From NCBI RefSeq assembly GCF_003852425.1, contig NZ_QAJN01000015.1, forward strand, positions 124,001-188,000: a stretch of 64,000 nt of DNA, given 5' to 3'. This stretch comes from Paucibacter sp. KBW04 (GTDB lineage: Bacteria > Pseudomonadota > Gammaproteobacteria > Burkholderiales > Burkholderiaceae_C). Position 1 is the stretch's first letter, and every line of letters starts with the position of its first letter. Below, piece by piece: positions 17,907 to 26,478 of the stretch. Position numbers and translations under genes: made by a program. Below the pieces are notes generated by a model. That model was not told the DNA's origin. It ran no database searches and was given only the letters and a program-made list of their open reading frames with translations.

Positions 17907-18488
17907 ATGAGCGATGCCAGTGAAATTACCCAGCTGCTGCGTGCCGCCAGCGCGGGTGATGCCCTGGCCGGCGAGCGCGTCATCAGCCTGCTCTATGCCG
18001 ACCTGCAGCGCCTGGCCCGCAGCCGCCTGCGCCAGGCCGGCAATGCCGGTGGCCTGACCCTGCTGGACCCGACCGGCCTGGTGCATGAGTCCTATCTGCG
18101 CCTGCAGCAAGGCGGCAAGGGCGGGCTGGACTTCCCGGATCGCAAGCATTTTTTGTCCTACGCCGCCCGGGTGATGCACAACATCGTCATCGATATGGTG
18201 CGCTCCCGCCAGGCTCAGCGCCACGGCGGCGAGTTCGAGCAAGTGACCTTCAGCACCACCATCGCCGGCCTGCCCGCGGTGCAGAACGATGCGCAGATCC
18301 TGGGCGTGCACGAGGCGATGGAAGAGCTGGCGGCCTTTGACCCACGCCTGTGCCAGGTGGTGGAGATGCGCTACTTCGGCGGCCTGACCGAGGGCGAGAT
18401 CGCCGAAAGCCTGGGCCTGACCGAAAGAACCGTGCAGCGCGACTGGCAAAAAGCCCGGCTGTATCTCTCCATCGCGATGCAGAAGTAG
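17907..18488 (+). CDS. ECF-type RNA polymerase sigma factor, TIGR02999-like
   Basis: 193 residues. Region 2 carries LLDPTGLVHESYLRLQQG and DRKHFLSYAARVMHNIVID; region 4 carries LCQVVEMRYFGGLTEGEIAE and SLGLTERTVQRDWQKARLYL. The PTxLVHExYLRL form in place of the usual DAEDLVQExF is typical of the TIGR02999 group, which is often paired with Ser/Thr kinases rather than anti-sigma factors. The following gene is such a kinase. ATG near 17907 (MSDASEIT) is preferred; a GTG at 17847 in the same frame would add 20 residues. The threonine in DPTG is a possible phosphorylation site, by inference only. Confidence 0.88.
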   Translation: MSDASEITQLLRAASAGDALAGERVISLLYADLQRLARSRLRQAGNAGGLTLLDPTGLVHESYLRLQQGGKGGLDFPDRKHFLSYAARVMHNIVIDMVRSRQAQRHGGEFEQVTFSTTIAGLPAVQNDAQILGVHEAMEELAAFDPRLCQVVEMRYFGGLTEGEIAESLGLTERTVQRDWQKARLYLSIAMQK

Positions 18489-18547
18489 CCTGTTCAACAA
18501 ACAGACTGACAGACAAACAAATAACCAGACAAGAAAGATCTCAAGGC

Positions 18548-21349
18548 ATGCGGGAGATAGACAAAGCACGCTGGCCCCAGCTGAGCCCTTTGCTGGACGA
18601 ATTGCTGGACCTCGACGAACCCAGCGCCCGCGCCGCCCGCCTGCAGCACTTGCAGGCCCAGCACCCCGAGCTGGCCCAAGACCTGGCCGAGCTGCTGCGC
18701 CGCCAAGCCGAGCAAGACGCGGCCGACTACCTGGCCTCGCCCGCCCTGCTACACCTGCCCCCCGCCGCCGAACCCGGCCCGCAACTGGCCGCCGGCCAAA
18801 GCGTGGGCGCCTACACCCTGGAGCGCATCATCGGCCAGGGCGGCATGGGCTCGGTCTGGCTGGCCCGCCGCACCGACGGGCGCTATGACGCGCAGGTCGC
18901 CATCAAGTTCCTCAGCAGCGGCCTGGCGGGAAGAGGAGATGCGGGCCGCTTTGCCCGCGAAGGCCAGATCCTCGCCCGCCTGGCCCACCCGCAGATCGCA
19001 CGCATGCTGGACGCTGGCATCGTGCAGCTGGAGAGTGGCGCCAGCGCCGGCTCAAGCCGCCTGCCCTATCTGGTGCTGGAGTACATCGCCGACGGCCAGC
19101 CCATCGACCGCTTTTGCGAGGCGCAAAAACTAGACCTGCGCAGCCGGGTCGAGCTGTTCCAAAACGTGCTGGCCGCCGTGGCCCATGCGCATACCCGGCT
19201 GATCCTGCACCGCGATCTGAAGCCCTCCAACATCCTGGTGACACCCAAGGGCGAGGTCAAGCTGCTGGACTTTGGCATCGCCAAGCTTTTGGACGAAGGC
19301 GAGGACGAGCAGGCCCTGCCCAGCGGCACCGCCTCGGAGCTGACCCAGCAAGCCGGCCGCGCCTTCACCCCGCGCTATGCCTCGCCCGAGCAGGTGCAAG
19401 GCGCTGAGGTGACGACCGCCACCGATGTATACGCCCTGGGCGTGCTGCTCTACCTGCTGCTGAGCGGCCGCCACCCCACGGCCAGCAACGAGAACGAGGC
19501 TAGCACCACGCCACTGGAGCGCATGCGCGGCATCGTGGAGGTGGAGCCCAAGAAACTTTCCGACGCTGTTCGCGCCCAAGGTGGAGACGGCGCGAAAAAA
19601 GCCGCTCGCGAATTGCGCGGCGACCTGGACACGATCGTCGCCAAGGCGCTCAAAAAAGCGCCCGCCGAGCGTTACGCCAATGCCGCTGCCTTGAGCGAGG
19701 ACTTGCGGCGCTGGCTGGCGCATGAGCCGATTGGCGCGAGGCCGGATAGCGCTTATTACCGGACGGCGAAGTTTGTGAGGCGGCATCGGTGGGGGGTGGC
19801 GGCAGGCACCTTCGCCAGCCTTGCCGTTGCAGCGGGTGCCGGCCTTGCCGTCTGGAAAGCCCAGGAGGCGCACGAGCAGCGCATGCAGGCCGAAAGCCTG
19901 ATCGAGTTCATGCTGGGCGATCTGCGCAAAAAGCTGGAGCCTGTGGGGCGCTTAGATGTGCTGGATGCGGTGGGGGAAAAGGCGCTGGGCTATTACTCGC
20001 AGCAGGACGCGAGGAGTGCGTCGGCTGATTCACTGGGGCGGCGGGCGAGAGCCTTGCACTTGTTGGGAGAAATGGCGGACGCACGGGGTGAATTGGACCG
20101 GGCCGAACAATTGTTCAAACATGCGGCGCAGAGCACGGCTGAACTGTTGGCTCGGGATCCAAACGACGAGACTCGCATCTTCGACCACGCACAAAGCGTC
20201 TATTGGATGGCCTATGCCGCTCGTCGGCGGGGTGATTTACAGGCCGCTGCGGGACAATTTGAAGGCTACCGGCAACTCGCCACACAACTGACCACATTGA
20301 ACCCCGATAAGTTGGAATGGCAGATAGAGCGCGCAGCTGCTGAATCCAACGTCGGCATTCTTCAGCTAGAGCGAAACAAGCCAGTTGAAGCCAAGCAGGC
20401 GCTCGCAAAGTCGAGCGAGGTTTGGCGACAAGTGGTAGCAAAAAGACCCGAAGCTCGGCTGGACTACGCTTCCACTTTGGGATGGCTGGCGAATGCACAC
20501 CAGGCATTGGGGGAGTATTCTCAAGCGCTGAAATCCCAATCGGCCAAGGCTCAGCTGTTTGATGATCAAACCGACGCGTCTAGAAATAGTGAGGTCCGCC
20601 ACATTCGAGCCACGGCCTCGTTCTACATCGCTCAACTCCAATTGCTACTGGGCGACCTCGACGCCGCATTGAGTAAGAGTCAAGAGGCCGTAGTCCGCCT
20701 GCGAGAGCTGCAAGCACTGGAACCCGGCAACCTGGAGTGGCTCCAGCATCTTTGCTTTGCCGAACTTCTTGCAGCGGAGATTCATCTTGCAAAGAACGAC
20801 TTTCGGGGGGGGCGAGCAGCTTTCGCCTCTGTACAGATTGGTGTTGATCGCCTTTTGCGCCAAGATGCCAAGAGGCTTACATGGCAAGTAAAGCTGAAGG
20901 GAACTCAGCTGGTTTTGCTAACCAGACTGGCTCGATTGGAAGGCAAGCTCAACCAAACTCCGGCGCTACTCAGTTACTTAGACGGCATACAAGCGCTGGA
21001 AGACAGTGGCAAAAAGCTGAAGCCAGAGAATCACCGCGTGGTAGCCGAAGCCCAAATACTGGTTGGCGACTCCTTGGCTGAATCTGGCAAACAACTCGAA
21101 GCCAAAACCAAATGGCTGCAAGCGGAGGACCGCCTGAAAGCTCTGGTCGCGAACGGCGATCTAGACTCAATGGCTTTACAAGCTCTCGCACTGCTGAAAT
21201 TGAATCGGCCTCAAGAAGCGCTTCGTCTTGTCGAAACACTATCGGCCACGACGTATCGGCACCCACGCTATACCGAACTGACTGCGCTTTTACAAAATCA
21301 AGCAAACTCAGTACCGGCCAGTGTGGCCAACAAGCAAAACGGAGGATAA
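18548..21349 (+). CDS. Transmembrane Ser/Thr protein kinase with C-terminal TPR-like region
   Basis: 933 residues. The N-terminal 85 residues are helical; the kinase domain spans ~90-390 with GQGGMGSVWLA (P-loop), VAIKFL (lysine), ILHRDLKPSNILV (catalytic loop), DFGIAKLLDEG (metal loop) and TPRYASPEQVQG. One membrane helix follows (RWGVAAGTFASLAVAAGAGL), then about 480 helical residues with TPR-like spacing, probably periplasmic. It starts 59 bases after the sigma gene and is likely to control that factor by phosphorylation. Base composition drops visibly from about 20,150 on, compared with the kinase half, suggesting a different history for the sensor part. Confidence 0.9.
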   Translation: MREIDKARWPQLSPLLDELLDLDEPSARAARLQHLQAQHPELAQDLAELLRRQAEQDAADYLASPALLHLPPAAEPGPQLAAGQSVGAYTLERIIGQGGMGSVWLARRTDGRYDAQVAIKFLSSGLAGRGDAGRFAREGQILARLAHPQIARMLDAGIVQLESGASAGSSRLPYLVLEYIADGQPIDRFCEAQKLDLRSRVELFQNVLAAVAHAHTRLILHRDLKPSNILVTPKGEVKLLDFGIAKLLDEGEDEQALPSGTASELTQQAGRAFTPRYASPEQVQGAEVTTATDVYALGVLLYLLLSGRHPTASNENEASTTPLERMRGIVEVEPKKLSDAVRAQGGDGAKKAARELRGDLDTIVAKALKKAPAERYANAAALSEDLRRWLAHEPIGARPDSAYYRTAKFVRRHRWGVAAGTFASLAVAAGAGLAVWKAQEAHEQRMQAESLIEFMLGDLRKKLEPVGRLDVLDAVGEKALGYYSQQDARSASADSLGRRARALHLLGEMADARGELDRAEQLFKHAAQSTAELLARDPNDETRIFDHAQSVYWMAYAARRRGDLQAAAGQFEGYRQLATQLTTLNPDKLEWQIERAAAESNVGILQLERNKPVEAKQALAKSSEVWRQVVAKRPEARLDYASTLGWLANAHQALGEYSQALKSQSAKAQLFDDQTDASRNSEVRHIRATASFYIAQLQLLLGDLDAALSKSQEAVVRLRELQALEPGNLEWLQHLCFAELLAAEIHLAKNDFRGGRAAFASVQIGVDRLLRQDAKRLTWQVKLKGTQLVLLTRLARLEGKLNQTPALLSYLDGIQALEDSGKKLKPENHRVVAEAQILVGDSLAESGKQLEAKTKWLQAEDRLKALVANGDLDSMALQALALLKLNRPQEALRLVETLSATTYRHPRYTELTALLQNQANSVPASVANKQNGG

Positions 21350-21352
21350 ATC

Positions 21353-21703
21353 ATGACGACGACTCAAAATGATCCGGCGCTGACCATCACGGTTGATGTC
21401 TTGAAAGAGGGAAGCAAAACCAGTGTGGTTTGCTCGCCCGAAGTTCTGACGGTCACCGACCGCAATTCACTGATCGTTTTCAATCTAGTGAACCCTGACT
21501 ACGAGTTCCCAAACAGCGGCGCCATCGTCTTTGCTGATGGTGCAGGCGAGTTCCCGAACAGCTGGTATCTCGACCCGGCCTATGTCGCCGTGCGCGACCG
21601 CCGCCTGACCACGGGCGAGTACGCCTACACCGCGACCGTGCAACACAAGCAAACAAAAGAACAGCACTCCGTTGACCCGGTCATTAAGAACATGAACGAG
21701 TAA
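21353..21703 (+). CDS. Small conserved-looking protein downstream of the kinase (DP-EP-like?)
   Basis: 116 residues with no signal peptide or membrane helix. It is predicted to be beta-rich: ALTITVDVLKEGSKTSVVCS, SLIVFNLVNPDYEF, YAYTATVQHKQTK, ending in DPVIKNMNE. The overall layout and the C-terminal DP...N.. tail recall the small 'DP-EP' family, but the match is weak and from memory. It begins 3 bases after the kinase stop, so it is in the same operon as the sigma factor and kinase. It could be the kinase target, a sensor ligand or an effector of the module. Confidence 0.55.
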   Translation: MTTTQNDPALTITVDVLKEGSKTSVVCSPEVLTVTDRNSLIVFNLVNPDYEFPNSGAIVFADGAGEFPNSWYLDPAYVAVRDRRLTTGEYAYTATVQHKQTKEQHSVDPVIKNMNE

Positions 21704-21719
21704 GGAGCGGCCTCTGGGC

Positions 21720-21797
21720 GGCCTCTGGGACATCCGGCCTCTGGGACATCCACCCATCTGAGGAGGACGCCTCTGGGACATCCATCCATTTGAGGAT
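21720..21797. repeat. Short tandem repeats ahead of a RAYT-like transposase
   Basis: The word GCCTCTGGGACATCC occurs at 21721-21735, 21737-21751 and 21769-21783, with a truncated copy just before (GCCTCTGGGC). The second and third copies continue into a related tail (CACCCATCTGAGGA at 21751-21764, CATCCATTTGAGGA at 21784-21797), giving two ~29-base units. The array lies immediately upstream of the IS200/RAYT-like gene and may be its recognition sequence or a leftover of its activity. Too few and too short for CRISPR. Confidence 0.7.
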
Positions 21798-21854
21798 GCT
21801 CCCCCTCCATTTCCCGGCACCATGAGCGCATGATCTTTCGGGAGATCACGCCTC

Positions 21855-23012
21855 ATGACCCGCGCTCGCCAATCCTTGGTTGACCTGTCCCTCACGCCCT
21901 ACTACCACGTGGTGGGTCGTTGTGTTCGGCGGGCGTTTCTGTGCGGAGTCGATGCCTACAGCCAGCGCGACTACAGCCACCGCAAGGCCTGGGTGGTGGA
22001 CTTGCTAAGCAGGCTTGCTGCGGGATTTGCCGTCGATGTGGCCGCGTATGCGGTGATGTCCAACCACTACCATTTGGTCTTGCGACTGAATCCGGAGCAT
22101 GCTGCGCTTTGGTCGGAACAAGAGGTCGCCCGCCGCTGGCAATGCTTCTTTGGCCAGCATGTGCTGGTCAAACGCTATTTGCAGGGCGAGTGCAAGTCGG
22201 CCGCCGAACAAGCCGGGGCGCAAAAATTGCTGCAGCTGTGGCGCGAACGGCTGGCCAGCCTATCTTGGTTTATGCGCGTGTTCGACGAGAAGCTGGCGCG
22301 GCAGGCCAATGCGGAAGACGGCTGCAGCGGCCGTTTCTGGGAAGGGCGCTTTCGCAGCCAGGCCTTGCTGGACGAGGTGGGCTTGCTGGCCTGCATGGCC
22401 TATGTTGATTTGAACCCGGTACGCGCAGGCATTGCGCCGACGCCGGAGGCCAGCGAATTCACCTCGATTGAGCAGCGCATCCAGGCTGTGATGAGCGAAG
22501 AGCAGGTCACCAAGGCCGCTGCAATCAAGGCAGCTAAAAAAGCCAAGACTCAAGCCCCAAGGCCTCGCCTGATGCCTTTCATGCCCGAAGGCCTGAGCAA
22601 GGCCAAGCCCTCGGCCAGACAACTGCCTTATCAGCTGCAAGACTATCTTGAGCTGCTGGACTGGGCCGGCCGAGTCCAGCGGCCGGGCAAACGAGGCCGT
22701 ATTGCGGCGGAAGCACCGGCCATCCTGCTAAGGCTGGGCCTGGAGGCGGAGCGCTTTCGGGCGCAGTTGCAGAGCCAGTACAGCTTTCGAGGCTCCGTGG
22801 TGGGGCGCCGCGCGAGCGCGCAATCGGCCGCCAAGCAGCAGGGCCGGAAGTTTTATCGCGGCGTGCTGTTCGGGTCTGCCATGGCTCAGCCCGTGAACTC
22901 AGTTCAAGACCCGCCCTACGGTAGGCTTGAGGGATGGAACCAGAAAAACAAAACAAATCCCCCGCCTCATCGACGGCCACACCGTCCAGCCCCGAATTCG
23001 GCAAACCCCTGA
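21855..23012 (+). mobile_element. IS200/RAYT-like Y1 transposase gene
   Basis: 385 residues. The HUH-type signature is visible as AYAVMSNHYHLVLRLNP (His71 and His73), preceded by a YYHVVGRCVRRAFLC strand and followed by CSGRFWEGRFRSQALLDE and ACMAYVDLNPVRAGIAP, all standard for Y1 transposases related to REP-associated tyrosine transposases. The C-terminal ~150 residues are basic and variable. No flanking inverted ends of a full insertion sequence were recognised; tandem repeats lie just upstream. The gene appears intact. Its 3' end overlaps the start of the ion channel gene by 79 bases. It may be domesticated rather than an active element. Confidence 0.8.
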
Positions 23013-23836
23013 GCGGCTGGCGGCTGCGTTGCTACACCGTCATTTTTGAGGCCGACACGCGGGCCGGGCGGCGCTTTGATCTCTTGCTGATCCTGATGGT
23101 GCTGCTGAGTGTGGCCCTGGTGATGCTGGAGAGCGTGGGCAATTTGCGTGGCCGCTACGGCCCCTGGCTCACCGGCTTTGAGTACTTCTTCACCGCGGCC
23201 TTCACGGCGGAATACGTTCTGCGCCTGCTTTGCGTGCGCAAGCCGCTGCGCTATGCGCTGAGCTTTTACGGCATCGTCGATTTGATGGCGGTGCTGCCCA
23301 CCTACCTCGCGATTTTTGAGCCCAGCTTGTATGCGCTGGTGGATGTGCGGGTGCTGCGCTTGCTGCGGGTGTTCCGCATCCTCAAGCTGCACGCGTATAT
23401 GCAGGAGTACATCAGCCTAGGCCGGGCTTTGCGGGCGAGTGCGCGCAAGATTTTTGTGTTCTTGTCGGCGGTGCTGATGGTGGTGCTGATCATGGGCACG
23501 GTGATGTTCATCGTCGAGGGGCCCGAGCACGGTTTCACCAGCATCCCGGTGGGGGTGTATTGGGCCATCACGACGTTGACGACGGTGGGCTATGGCGATT
23601 TGACGCCCAAGTCTGACTTAGGCCGCGCGATTGCCTCGCTGATGATGTTGATGGGCTGGGGCGTGCTGGCGGTGCCGACGGGCATCGTGACGGCCGAGAT
23701 GAGCGCACAGCGCTTTCAGTTCCCACCCAAGACGACGACGCGGACCTGCCATGAGTGCCTGACCGAGGGGCATCTACCGGACGCCAAGTTTTGCCGCAAT
23801 TGCGGGGCGAAGTTGCCGAGGTATCAGGCGGAGTGA
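22934..23836 (+). CDS. Voltage-gated-type K+ channel with C-terminal zinc ribbon
   Basis: 300 residues. Six membrane helices: S1 FDLLLILMVLLSVALVML, S2 near FEYFFTAAFTAEYVLRLL, S3, a positively charged S4 (VRVLRLLRVFRILKLHAY), S5 and S6, with the selectivity filter TTVGYGDLTP between the last two. It should form a tetrameric potassium channel in the inner membrane. The C-terminus adds a four-cysteine ribbon (CHECL...CRNCGAKL, about residues 270-293). Start at 22934 has a GAGGG just upstream, but it overlaps the transposase gene by 79 bases; a later start before the first helix is possible. Confidence 0.88.
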   Translation: MEPEKQNKSPASSTATPSSPEFGKPLSGWRLRCYTVIFEADTRAGRRFDLLLILMVLLSVALVMLESVGNLRGRYGPWLTGFEYFFTAAFTAEYVLRLLCVRKPLRYALSFYGIVDLMAVLPTYLAIFEPSLYALVDVRVLRLLRVFRILKLHAYMQEYISLGRALRASARKIFVFLSAVLMVVLIMGTVMFIVEGPEHGFTSIPVGVYWAITTLTTVGYGDLTPKSDLGRAIASLMMLMGWGVLAVPTGIVTAEMSAQRFQFPPKTTTRTCHECLTEGHLPDAKFCRNCGAKLPRYQAE

Positions 23837-23899
23837 GGCGCTGCGTTTGGGCTTGTGTTGAGTCAGGTTGAGTAACTTTCAGTTGGGTTGATCGGTGCT

Positions 23900-24580
23900 T
23901 GGGGTGCGGGGATTTCGCCCCCGCGGGCGACCTCCTTTCTTGGGCGCCCAAGAAAGGAGGCAAAGAAACCGCCCCGAATGCCTGGCCCCTGCGGGGTCCG
24001 CTGTGTGCCAAGTCGCTTGCAAGCGACTTGTCCTTCGGCAGGCGTCAGACAAGCCACTTGGCTTGTCTTCGGTCCTGCCTCAGTGCGTCGGCTTCAACGG
24101 CCCGCGCCGAACTCACTGCGCTACGCTCCGTTCAAACATGCGGCGCGAGCTAGAAGTTGAGGGCGCTGCGCGCCGCCCGTTGAATCCTGCGCTCCTCGCC
24201 CAGGCAACACGGGGAACCCCAACCCCACTCGGCTCGCTGCGCATCGCCTCGGTCAAATACCTAACTCCACTCCAATGCGGCGCGCAAGCGCGCCGCCCCT
24301 CAAGCCGATGCGTAGCGAGGCGTGACGGTATTCAAATCCCGTTGAGACTGGGTGAGGAACGGAAGCTTCGCTGGGCGTCGCGAAGCGACTTCGTGAACTG
24401 ACTTCGCGCCCCTTGTTTGAGCGGAGCGTAGCGCAGCGAGTTGGGCGCGGCCCAGTGAAGCTGAGTACCGCAACGAACCCCGCAGGGGCCAGGCGTCGGG
24501 TCGCCTTTTTTGCCTACTTTTTTGGCGAAGCAAAAAAGTAGGTCGCCTGCGGGGGCGAATTCCCCGCTGGGCCTTGGCAC
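23900..24580. repeat. Palindromic repeat element, copy A (upstream of metN)
   Basis: About 680 bases without a credible gene. Both ends carry the same terminal module in opposite orientation: a G/C word like CGGGGATTTCGCCCCCG, then GGCGACC, then a hairpin, then a GCCTGGCCCCTGCGGGGT word. The left hairpin is a perfect 30-base palindrome (23931-23960). The right hairpin pairs CTACTTTTTTG (24514-24524) with CAAAAAAGTAG (24531-24541). The interior holds words such as GTCGCGAAGCGACTTC and CAAGCCGATGCGTAGCGAGG. Read in reverse complement it aligns along its length with copy B on the other side of metNIQ. No transposase is inside, so it looks non-autonomous. Confidence 0.85.
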
Positions 24581-24735
24581 TAGCACGACCTCACCAACAA
24601 ACCACAAATCCGCCAATCGCCCAGAATTTGCTTATTACCAATGAGTTCTTGGTAAATCTAGGGTTTTCACTAGGATTGCGGCCTTACCCCAAAAGGTCGG
24701 GCAGATCGCCCCACTCAAGCCGCTCCTCCCTCCCC
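24581..24735. other. metN leader region
   Basis: About 155 bases between repeat copy A and the metN start. It is AT-richer than the genes around it (around 24620-24680, e.g. TTGCTTATTACCAATGAG and TTGGTAAATCTAGGG) and probably holds the metNIQ promoter. I did not recognise a SAM riboswitch or a clear MetJ/MetR operator. Confidence 0.35.
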
Positions 24736-25752
24736 GTGATCGAACTCCAAGACATTCATAAGCGCTACGGCAAGCCAAACAGCGCCCCAGAGCAAGTCGT
24801 CACCGCGCTTGACGGCATCAGCCTCAGCGTCAAGGCCGGTGAGGTGTTCGGCATCATCGGCCACTCGGGCGCCGGCAAGTCCACCTTGCTGCGCGTGCTC
24901 AATCTGCTGGAGCGGCCCGATAGCGGCTCGCTGCGCGTTGCCGGCCAAGACCTGCTGAGCCTGAATGACGCCCAGCTGCGCAGCGCCCGCCAGCGCATCG
25001 GCATGATTTTTCAGCACTTCAATCTGCTGGGCTCGCGCACCGTGGCCGAGAACGTCGCCTGGCCGCTGCGCATTGCCAACTGGCCCACCGAGCAGATCGC
25101 CCCGCGTGTGAACGAATTGCTGGCCCGCGTGGGCCTGGCCGACCAAGGCCACAAATACCCGGCCCAGCTCTCGGGCGGGCAAAAACAACGCGTGGGCATT
25201 GCCCGCGCCCTGGCCACCGGGCCTGAGCTGCTGCTGTGCGACGAAGCCACCAGCGCCTTGGACCCGCAAACCACCCGCGCCATCCTGGACCTGCTGGCCC
25301 AGCTGAACCGCGAGCTCGGCCTGGCCATCGTACTGATCACCCACGAGATGGATGTGGTGCGCCGCATCTGCGACCGAGTCGCGGTGCTGGAGGCCGGCAA
25401 AGTTGTGGAGATCGGCGCGGTGGCCGAGGTCTTTTTGCACCCGCAGCACGTGGTGACACGCCGCTTTGTGCAAGAAGCCGAGAAGATCGACGAGAACGAT
25501 TTGAACGAGGACTACGCCCACGTTCCCGGCCGTCTGCTGCGCCTGACCTTCCAGGGCGAGCGCACCTACGAGCCCTTGCTGGGCGAGGTGGCGCGGCGCA
25601 GCGGCATCGACTTCGGCATCTTGCATGGCCGCATCGACCGCATCAAAAGCACACCCTATGGCCAGCTGACGATTGCCGTCACCGGCGGTGACCTGGCAGG
25701 CGCCCAAGCCCTGCTGGCCGAGCGCGGCGTGCGCGTTGAAGTACTCCGCTAA
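24736..25752 (+). CDS. metN: Methionine ABC transporter, ATP-binding subunit
   Basis: 338 residues. ABC ATPase core with Walker [14 protein letters not shown]-loop IFQHFNLL, signature [15 protein letters not shown], Walker [13 protein letters not shown] and switch His in LITHEMDV. The C-terminal ~90 residues ([20 protein letters not shown] onward) form the NIL domain that binds methionine and inhibits uptake in MetN proteins. It powers methionine import with MetI and MetQ. The GTG at 24736 (V-I-E-L-Q-D) is chosen because it gives the conserved MIELxx N-terminus; the longer upstream frame is non-coding leader. First gene of metNIQ. Confidence 0.95.
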   Translation: MIELQDIHKRYGKPNSAPEQVVTALDGISLSVKAGEVFGIIGHSGAGKSTLLRVLNLLERPDSGSLRVAGQDLLSLNDAQLRSARQRIGMIFQHFNLLGSRTVAENVAWPLRIANWPTEQIAPRVNELLARVGLADQGHKYPAQLSGGQKQRVGIARALATGPELLLCDEATSALDPQTTRAILDLLAQLNRELGLAIVLITHEMDVVRRICDRVAVLEAGKVVEIGAVAEVFLHPQHVVTRRFVQEAEKIDENDLNEDYAHVPGRLLRLTFQGERTYEPLLGEVARRSGIDFGILHGRIDRIKSTPYGQLTIAVTGGDLAGAQALLAERGVRVEVLR

Positions 25753-25767
25753 TTGAACGAATCCATC

Positions 25768-26433
25768 ATGACCGAAATTTTGCTGAGCATGGACTGGGCC
25801 GAGATCGGCCTGGCCAGCGTCGACACCTTGCTGATGCTGGGCGGCGCCCTGCTCTTCACCGGCCTCTTGGGCCTGCCCCTGGGCGTGCTGCTGTTCCTGC
25901 TGGACCGTGGCCAGCTGCTGGACTCACCGCGCGCCTACGGCCTGCTCTCGCTGGTGGTGAACGTGCTGCGCTCCCTGCCTTTTGTGATCTTGCTGATCTT
26001 GCTGATCCCGTTCACCCTGCTGGTGACGGGCACCTCGCTGGGCGTGGCGGGTGCCATCCCGCCGCTGGTGGTGGGGGCCACGCCCTTCTTCGCCCGCTTG
26101 GTAGAAGCCGCCTTGCGCGGCGTGGACCGGGGCATCGTCGAGGCCGGCCAGGCCATGGGTGCCAGCCCGCGCCAGATCGTCACCCAAGCGCTGTTGCCAG
26201 AAGCACTGCCGGGCATTTTGTCGGCGCTGACGGTGACGGCCATCACCCTGGTGGGCTACACGGCCATGTCGGGTGTGATCGGCGGCGGCGGCCTGGGCGA
26301 CCTGGCCATCCGCTTTGGCTACCAACGCTTCCAGACCGAGGTGATGTTGGTCACCGTGGCCCTGCTCTTGATCCTCGTGCAGCTGCTGCAGATGCTGGGA
26401 GATTGGGCCGTGCGCAGGCTCAATCACCGCTGA
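25768..26433 (+). CDS. metI: Methionine ABC transporter, permease subunit
   Basis: 221 residues with five membrane helices. The binding-protein-dependent permease loop is seen as EAGQAMGASPRQIVTQALLPEALPG (EAA motif, about residues 125-149 of the protein), and SGVIGGGGLGDLAIRFGYQRF is diagnostic of MetI. It forms the inner-membrane channel of the methionine importer. ATG at 25768 is used; a TTG at 25753 directly after the metN stop is possible. Spacing to metN is 15 bases and to metQ 45 bases, consistent with one transcript. Confidence 0.94.
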   Translation: MTEILLSMDWAEIGLASVDTLLMLGGALLFTGLLGLPLGVLLFLLDRGQLLDSPRAYGLLSLVVNVLRSLPFVILLILLIPFTLLVTGTSLGVAGAIPPLVVGATPFFARLVEAALRGVDRGIVEAGQAMGASPRQIVTQALLPEALPGILSALTVTAITLVGYTAMSGVIGGGGLGDLAIRFGYQRFQTEVMLVTVALLLILVQLLQMLGDWAVRRLNHR

Positions 26434-26478
26434 AATTCTTTCTGTTTTGAATCATCACCACCTGAAGGGAATGAACCC

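Noticed and set aside
21720-21797. Tandem repeats as a CRISPR array
   Set aside because: Only two to three units, direct abutment, no spacers and no cas genes.
23900-24580. Small open frames inside repeat copy A (for example 23895-24401) as genes
   Set aside because: Overlapping frames are open in several phases within a palindromic repeat, and similar peptides reappear in copy B in other frames; this is repeat DNA, not coding.
24581-24735. SAM riboswitch upstream of metN
   Set aside because: I looked for the conserved SAM-I/SAM-II strands and a terminator and saw none; only an AT-rich promoter-like stretch.
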